A stretch of DNA of 37,811 bases from Bacteroidota bacterium (GTDB lineage: Bacteria; Bacteroidota; Bacteroidia; Chitinophagales; Saprospiraceae), in NCBI GenBank assembly GCA_029561355.1, contig JAKQJD010000563.1, forward strand, positions 1 through 37,811, read 5' to 3'. The number at the start of each line of letters is the position of its first letter. Within the stretch, counting starts at the first letter, position 1. The notes beneath the pieces were generated by a model that was not told the DNA's origin, made no database searches, and was given only the letters and a program-made list of their open reading frames with translations. Shown here piece by piece: positions 32,787-37,811 of this stretch. Made by a program: the position numbers and the translations under genes.

Positions 32787-33467
32787 ATGTTGATTCTTAT
32801 CAGTATTGTTTTCATGATCATCGGGTTCATTTTGAACTCGGTTCTGAAAAACAAATTCAAAAAATACGCCCAGGTGCCGCTTACCAACGGCATGAGTGGC
32901 GCTGAAGTAGCCGCTACGATGCTGAATTTTTACGGCATCGGGAGTGTAAACGTCACGCAGGTAGACGGTCATCTGACGGACCACTACAACCCTGCCGACC
33001 GCACGGTGAACCTCAGTTACGACGTCTATCACGGTCGCAACGTTGCCGCCGCCGCCGTGGCTGCCCACGAATGCGGCCACGCCGTGCAACACTCTACTTC
33101 ATATGCTTTTCTGCAAATGCGTTCGCAACTGGTTCCGGTAGTGACGATTGCTGCAAACCTGCAACAATACCTGTTCATGTTCGGTATCGCGGGCATCGGT
33201 TTTTTCAAAAGCCCGATTCTGCTGATCATTGCGCTGGTGGCATTCGGCATCACTACTTTGTTCAGCCTCATTACGCTGCCGGTAGAATTCGATGCCAGCC
33301 GTCGCGCACTCGCCTGGCTGGATGAATCAGGATTTGCCCGCGGCCGCGAATATGCCGGCGCAAAAGATGCGCTTACCTGGGCTGCCATGACCTACGTTTC
33401 TGCTGCACTGGCCGCGCTGGTACAGTTCCTGTACCTGTTGTGGGCGCTGCTCGGCAACCGGGACTAG
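32787..33467 (+). CDS. Membrane zinc metallopeptidase, YugP-like
   Basis: 226 residues. A helix at the N-terminus (LILISIVFMIIGFILNSVL), the zinc site H94-E-C-G-H98 in AAHECGHAVQH, a long hydrophobic hairpin (about 115-165) and E167 in LPVEFDASRRAL, where the family has its third ligand. This is the neutral zinc protease family of B. subtilis YugP. Substrate and role unknown. A MITE is directly upstream of the ATG, and its stop is 2 bases before a perfect iterated-word hairpin. Confidence 0.9.
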   Translation: MLILISIVFMIIGFILNSVLKNKFKKYAQVPLTNGMSGAEVAATMLNFYGIGSVNVTQVDGHLTDHYNPADRTVNLSYDVYHGRNVAAAAVAAHECGHAVQHSTSYAFLQMRSQLVPVVTIAANLQQYLFMFGIAGIGFFKSPILLIIALVAFGITTLFSLITLPVEFDASRRALAWLDESGFARGREYAGAKDALTWAAMTYVSAALAALVQFLYLLWALLGNRD

Positions 33468-33469
33468 GT

Positions 33470-33568
33470 GATTTAAGATGTAAGATTACATGATGTAAGA
33501 TTTAAGATTGAAATGCGACATCACAAACAATCTTAAATCTTACATCATGTAATCTTACATCTTAAATC
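33470..33568. repeat. Iterated-word hairpin, TAAGATG word, perfect 41-bp stem
   Basis: Arms 33470-33510 and 33528-33568 are perfect complements over 41 bases with a 17-base loop. The arms iterate TAAGATG or TAAGATT with period 7. It spans the whole gap between the convergent stops at 33467 and 33570. This word occurs at no other locus in the window. Confidence 0.95.
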
Positions 33569-33569
33569 T

Positions 33570-35615
33570 TCAGGCTTCCTGAATATTCGTACCAATTACC
33601 CATTGATTCACCCCGATGCGGTGCCAGCCGTTGCTGCTGGTTTCATAAATAGTAACAACGGCATTCTGTTTCAATTCCGCCACCTTGGCGTTTGCCGTAG
33701 ACGGGCCGCTGCGCACATTCAGGAAAGAAGACGTCACCTTGCCCTTCCGGGTGGCTGGTGGCGTAGTGGTGCCCGGACTTGCCAGCACCTGAATGTAGTC
33801 GGCACTGACAAATTGTCCCGGTCCGATGCGCCAGAAATTGGCCACTTTTTCAATCAGACTCACCACATCGCCCTTGTGTAGTTCACCAACTTTGGCATTT
33901 GCAGTCGAAGCCCCGGAACGTACGTTCACGAAAGTGGAAGTAACTTTTCCCTGGCGAATGCCGGTAGCAGGCGTATTTACTGGCGGCGTAGTAGTGGGCG
34001 GCGTTACAGGCGGTGGGGCGACGGTACCGCCTCCCTTCAATTGAATCGCCATTTTAACAGCTCGCAATGCATTTACCCGGCCGTAACCGAGGTATGGAGA
34101 GCGGCCACCCGCATCGTAGCCGCTGGCGATTTTATCGGTCGTTTGTTTAAAAATACTGCGGATCTGCTCCAGCGAAAGATTGGGGTTGGCGCTCAGCAGC
34201 AAGGCACAAATGCCTGCCGACAAGGGTGCTGCGCTGGAGGTGCCGCCGAATCCGCTGGTATAGGAATTTTGCAGGGTTCGACCATCCGCAGTGCTCACGG
34301 TAGCAGTGGTAATGCCCACGCCGTTGTTGCCATTGGTGGGCGCCGACATAAAAGCGTTGGGGCCGTAGAATGAATAACTCGAAGGCTCGTCCAGACTATT
34401 GGATGCGGTAATACAAAATACATCAGGGTGCGTAGCAAAATCGCTCACCTGCCGCGGCTGGTTGTTGGAAGCAGGATTGGCATTGCCTGCAGCGATAAAG
34501 ATCGGAGTGCCTTTGCCGCCGCGCCCCTGAGAGGCTACCTTCCGGATAGTGTTGAATACCCAGGTGGAAAGCGGAACGGGTTTCGGAAAGCCGAGGCTAC
34601 AGGAAATGATATCAGCGCCATTGAGCATGGCGTGTTCGAATGCTTTTACGATGGCATCGTCGCTCAATACGTCCAGTTTGATCGGAATGAGGCGGCTATT
34701 CGGCGCCGAACCCAGCACGCCCAGCGTATCCCAGGCGCCGACGGCAACGGCCGCGCAGGAGGTGCCGTGGCTGAATACGCCCCGCGATCCGTCACTGGCC
34801 ACGAACCAGGGCGACACGTCGGCGCTGCGGGTGGCGGCATTAAAAGTGTTGCGGATTTTCGAGCCGTCGCCGCGCAACTGCGGGTGATCGGTGGAAAAAC
34901 CCGTATCGATCACGGCAATCTTGATACCGGTCGAGCCCATCGACCCTATATACGCCCAGGCTTCTTTCACCTTGGCGTCGGCGCCACGGCGGAAATGTGC
35001 AGGACCATACACGGCATTGGGAATATCGATGATGGGAATTTGTGCACCGGTATTTTCCAAATGCCATTGCGAGGCGATGAACTTGCCGCCGGGCTGGCTG
35101 AAGTCGTTGGTGGTCGGTTTGGTAACAAATTCGGGTTCCGCTACCAGCACAAGGCGCTTTTTTTGCAGCAGCATGGCGCACTTGATCGGATTGGGCGAAT
35201 CGGGCGTGGTGTTGACCCGGTAGGCATTAGTGCCCACCATTTCACGAATATTCAGCCCGAGTTCATCCAGAATGTCGCGCTGTTTGTCCTCCGCAGAGCC
35301 TGCCTTGAACTCCACGTACAAATAACCCGTCGGTACAAAAGCAGCATCATCTTCGTCATTGACGTACCATACGTGGGTGCCCACCGACACTTCGGGTTTT
35401 TCCCGCATCGCATCGAGTTTGCGGTCGATACCCGTTCTGGCAGTGACAATTTCAAAATCGCGGATCTGCTCGGGCACTTTGGTTTTACCCGAACTGCGTT
35501 TGGCGGCAGGCTTCATGCCGGACACGTAGCGCACGGCTGCTTCGGTTTTGCTTTTGGTAAATTTCAGGGTTTCCCCGCCGAATTTGAAGGTGGCAGTATT
35601 GACTTTCTTTGCCAT
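33570..35615 (-). CDS. Subtilisin-like serine protease (S8) with two C-terminal SH3b domains
   Basis: 681 residues. Triad: D237 (AVIDTGF), H283 (SHGTSCAAVAVG) and S460 in GGTSSAAP, where M of the usual GTSMAAP is S; the oxyanion region is IFIAAGNANP. A unique N-terminal part of about 190 residues (VNTATFKFGGETLKFTKS ...) precedes it and includes a possible propeptide-like domain. After a proline/threonine linker (about 530-555) come two copies of SH3b (GKVTSTFVNVRSGASTANAKV and GKVTSSFLNVRSGPSTANAKV), wall- or peptide-binding domains. No signal peptide or T9SS domain is visible, which is unusual for such a protease. Its stop is one base from the 41-bp hairpin. Confidence 0.92.
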   Translation of the reverse strand: MAKKVNTATFKFGGETLKFTKSKTEAAVRYVSGMKPAAKRSSGKTKVPEQIRDFEIVTARTGIDRKLDAMREKPEVSVGTHVWYVNDEDDAAFVPTGYLYVEFKAGSAEDKQRDILDELGLNIREMVGTNAYRVNTTPDSPNPIKCAMLLQKKRLVLVAEPEFVTKPTTNDFSQPGGKFIASQWHLENTGAQIPIIDIPNAVYGPAHFRRGADAKVKEAWAYIGSMGSTGIKIAVIDTGFSTDHPQLRGDGSKIRNTFNAATRSADVSPWFVASDGSRGVFSHGTSCAAVAVGAWDTLGVLGSAPNSRLIPIKLDVLSDDAIVKAFEHAMLNGADIISCSLGFPKPVPLSTWVFNTIRKVASQGRGGKGTPIFIAAGNANPASNNQPRQVSDFATHPDVFCITASNSLDEPSSYSFYGPNAFMSAPTNGNNGVGITTATVSTADGRTLQNSYTSGFGGTSSAAPLSAGICALLLSANPNLSLEQIRSIFKQTTDKIASGYDAGGRSPYLGYGRVNALRAVKMAIQLKGGGTVAPPPVTPPTTTPPVNTPATGIRQGKVTSTFVNVRSGASTANAKVGELHKGDVVSLIEKVANFWRIGPGQFVSADYIQVLASPGTTTPPATRKGKVTSSFLNVRSGPSTANAKVAELKQNAVVTIYETSSNGWHRIGVNQWVIGTNIQEA

Positions 35616-35768
35616 TTGTTATGGGATGTACAGGTAAAAAGGTTGAGTGGTTGCGGGCGTATTTTGTCAAATTTCTAAAAAGGGATGATCGTTTCCGGAG
35701 TAAAAATAGGAAAACATGAACGCTTTGCGTAACGTATAAATATACGATTTCGCATGAGCGCTCCGCCA

Positions 35769-35802
35769 AACTTTCGGAAAGTTCTAAAACTTTCCGAAAG
35801 TT
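35769..35802. terminator. Hairpin of two self-complementary 15-base copies
   Basis: AACTTTCGGAAAGTT (35769-35783) and AACTTTCCGAAAGTT (35788-35802) are each nearly palindromic and also pair with each other. It begins 9 bases after the 3' end of the urocanate hydratase gene as read on the minus strand, and is the probable terminator, though there is no long T-run. The rest of the gap 35616-35810 holds nothing clear. Confidence 0.6.
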
Positions 35803-35810
35803 GGAGATAC

Positions 35811-37811
35811 TTACTTGTTTTTTACCCGCATGGCTTCGCGCACAAGCGCTTCGTCGGCCAAATGCGGTACGGTTACTTTCAGGTCCGGATATTGCTCCAT
35901 GGTGCGTTGCAAAGTGCTCATCGCGTGCGGGTTGCGTGCCCAGGCGCGACGACTGATGCCGTTGTTGACGTCCCAGAACAGCATCGAGCGCAGGCGCCGT
36001 CCGGCCGCTTCCGAACCGTCGAGCACCATACCGAAACCGCCGTTGATCACCTCTCCCCAGCCTACTCCGCCGCCGTTGTGCAGGCTCACCCAGGTGGCGC
36101 CCCGGAAAGCGTCACCGATCACGTTTTGCACCGCCATATCGGCCGTAAAACGCGAACCGTCGTAGATGTTGGCCGTTTCCCGGTAAGGCGAGTCGGTGCC
36201 GCTCACATCGTGGTGGTCGCGGCCGAGCACGATGGGGCCTGTTAGTTCGCCGTTTTTAATGGCTTCGTTAAATGCCTCTGCAATGCGCAGGCGACCTTCC
36301 GAATCGGCGTACAGAATACGCGATTTGGAGCCGACCACAGGGATCTGCTGTTTTGCTTTTTGTATCCAGATCAGATTGTCGTTCAACTGGCCCCGGATTT
36401 CTTCGGGCGTTTCGCGCAGCATGTCTTCAATTACGGCTGCCGCAATCTGGTCCGTCTTATCGAGGTCTTCCTGCAATCCCGAGCAACACACCCAGCGGAA
36501 AGGCCCGAAACCGTAGTCGAAACAAAGCGGCCCCATGATGTCTTCCACGTAGGAAGGGTAGCGGAAGGCGCCTTCCGTGTCGTTTGGTTTAAATACTTCC
36601 GCGCCGGCGTCGCCCGCTTCTTTCAAAAACGCGTTGCCGTAATCCCAGAAATAAAAACCGCCGCGTTCGTGCAGGGTGTTGACGGCTGCCACATGGCGCA
36701 CAAGGGTAGCGCGCACTTCTTCGAGGAATTTTGCCTTGTCGGTGTTCAGCAATTCCTTTGCCTGCTCGAACGTATAACCCACCGGGCAATAGCCCAGGTC
36801 GTTGATGTTGTGGCAACTGGTCTGGTCGCTGCCGAGTTCAATTTTCACGTTGTCGCGCACGAAGCGTTCCCACAGTTCGACGATATTGCCGTGGTACACC
36901 AGTGCTACCGCTATTCTGTTTCGGCGACATTCCTCCATGCGGATGATCAGGTCGTCGAGGTCGGTGAACACGTTTTCTTTCAAGATATAGCCGTCGGTGA
37001 TGCGCTGCTGCACGGCATCGCCGTCGATTTCGGCAATGACGCCGACCGCTCCGGTGATGACTGCCGCGCCCGCCTGTGCCCCCGACATGCCGCCGAGCCC
37101 GCTGGTGACGAACACCACGCCGCGCAGGTCGTCGGTGCCGATGCCCATTTTACGACCCGCATTCAGCAGGGTAATGGTGGTGCCGTGTACGATGCCCTGC
37201 GGGCCGATGTACATATACGAACCGGCCGTCATCTGACCATACTGCGTGACGCCGAGGGCATTGTATTTGTTCCAGTCGTCTTTTTTGGAATAATTCGGGA
37301 TCATCATGCCGTTGGTGACGACCACGCGCGGCGCTTCCGGATGGCTCGGGAAAAGTCCCATCGGATGTCCGGAATACATCACAAGTGTCTGATTTTCCGT
37401 CATTTCCGACAGGTACTGCATGGTGAGCAGGTACTGGGCCCAGTTTTGAAAAACCGCGCCGTTGCCGCCGTACGTGATCAGTTCGTGCGGGTGTTTGGCC
37501 ACTTTCGGATCCAGGTTGTTCTGGATCATCAGCATGATAGCGGCGGCCTGTTGTGAGCGGTGCGGGTAATCCGAAATAGGCCGTGCGTGCATGGCATAAT
37601 CGGGCCGGAAACGATGCATGTAGATGCGGCCGTAGCGCTCCAGTTCGCCGACGAATTCGGCCGCGAGTTCGCGGTGCCATTCGGACGGGAAATAACGCAG
37701 GGCATTCTGCACGGCCAGCACTTTTTCCGTTTCGGATAAAACGCCTTCGATGACGCGGCGCGGAGCATGGCTCACGGTGGGGTCGAGCGGTCGGGGCGCC
37801 GGCAGGGTAGC
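35811..37811 (-). CDS. hutU: Urocanate hydratase, long (eukaryote-like) type, 5' end outside window
   Basis: At least 667 residues; the frame is open to the right edge. A GTG at 37775 is not the true start, because the 12 codons before it (ATLPAPRPLDPT) continue the family N-terminus, as in the animal enzyme. Marks are TYGGNGAVFQNWAQY, MYSGHPMGLFPS, the NAD loop TSGLGGMSGAQ, GSDQTSCHN, FRYPSYVEDIMGP with GFGPFRWVCCSG, and RDHHDVSGTDSPYRET with HNGGGVGWGEV. It adds water across urocanate with tightly bound NAD+ to make imidazolone propionate in histidine breakdown. Proteobacterial HutU is about 557 residues; this longer form is like animal urocanase. The other hut genes would lie to the right. 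Confidence 0.96.
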   Translation of the reverse strand, partial: ATLPAPRPLDPTVSHAPRRVIEGVLSETEKVLAVQNALRYFPSEWHRELAAEFVGELERYGRIYMHRFRPDYAMHARPISDYPHRSQQAAAIMLMIQNNLDPKVAKHPHELITYGGNGAVFQNWAQYLLTMQYLSEMTENQTLVMYSGHPMGLFPSHPEAPRVVVTNGMMIPNYSKKDDWNKYNALGVTQYGQMTAGSYMYIGPQGIVHGTTITLLNAGRKMGIGTDDLRGVVFVTSGLGGMSGAQAGAAVITGAVGVIAEIDGDAVQQRITDGYILKENVFTDLDDLIIRMEECRRNRIAVALVYHGNIVELWERFVRDNVKIELGSDQTSCHNINDLGYCPVGYTFEQAKELLNTDKAKFLEEVRATLVRHVAAVNTLHERGGFYFWDYGNAFLKEAGDAGAEVFKPNDTEGAFRYPSYVEDIMGPLCFDYGFGPFRWVCCSGLQEDLDKTDQIAAAVIEDMLRETPEEIRGQLNDNLIWIQKAKQQIPVVGSKSRILYADSEGRLRIAEAFNEAIKNGELTGPIVLGRDHHDVSGTDSPYRETANIYDGSRFTADMAVQNVIGDAFRGATWVSLHNGGGVGWGEVINGGFGMVLDGSEAAGRRLRSMLFWDVNNGISRRAWARNPHAMSTLQRTMEQYPDLKVTVPHLADEALVREAMRVKNK

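Noticed and set aside
34428-35678. A 416-codon open frame on the + strand
   Set aside because: Antisense of the subtilisin gene, no family resemblance.
36360-37556. A 398-codon open frame on the + strand
   Set aside because: Antisense of urocanate hydratase, whose conserved motifs cover the same region.
37773-37775. GTG start of urocanate hydratase inside the window
   Set aside because: Conserved family residues continue upstream to the window edge, so the gene is cut, not complete.

Overview
The window reads as a piece of chromosome from a gliding-type Bacteroidota, most likely a member of the Saprospiria or a neighbouring order (inference). The signs are a 1,123-residue secreted protein with SprB-type repeats and a type IX secretion (T9SS) C-terminal sorting domain, a GldB lipoprotein, a BatD protein, a small outer-membrane barrel, many SPxx-C lipoproteins, few Shine-Dalgarno sites and a TAnnTTTG promoter box. 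No tRNA, rRNA, CRISPR array, phage gene or transposase gene was seen.

Layout. 1-4657: start of galactokinase (cut by the left edge), an ACS-type MFS transporter, and a + strand cassette of RidA, a DSD1-type PLP enzyme and an M19 dipeptidase that fits D-amino-acid or dipeptide salvage. 4658-7072: UMF1-type MFS transporter and an MscS channel. 7282-12732: M1 aminopeptidase lipoprotein, GNAT acetyltransferase, and a periplasmic PpiC/SurA-like foldase. 13044-18318: the large T9SS/SprB-repeat protein, a YceI lipoprotein and an unknown lipoprotein. 18416-22109: TsaB, two small ArsR-fold regulators, an outer-membrane barrel and GldB. 22260-27832: BatD, succinate-semialdehyde dehydrogenase, a YbjJ-like MFS transporter and an RND-type adaptor with no RND pump beside it. 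28095-33467: a 57-residue unknown protein, a GT2 glycosyltransferase, an LptF/LptG permease, an M28 glutaminyl-cyclase-like enzyme, a metal-dependent cyclase and a YugP-like membrane protease. 33570-37811: a subtilisin with two SH3b domains and no signal peptide, and long-type urocanate hydratase (cut by the right edge).

The genes themselves are mostly housekeeping and transport. The unusual content is between them. Eleven or so intergenic stretches are long hairpins built from a short word iterated with a period near 7-8 bases (for example GTGCGAA, AATAACT, GAGGATTT, TAAGATG), and 14 stop codons lie inside or within about 15 bases of one (nearly all within 8). The same word recurs at distant loci, two pairs of loci even share the loop, and one array encodes the last 11 residues and supplies the stop codon of the cyclase gene. 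Separately, two elements of 160 and 161 bp (7075-7234 and 32611-32771) have perfect terminal inverted repeats, TAA duplications on both sides, an identically placed core and a co-varying central hairpin; a 54-bp relative sits beside the second one. These are MITE-like. A nested double hairpin with an identical loop in both copies (10556-10709) may be a structured RNA. These repeat systems are the best candidates here for something undescribed.
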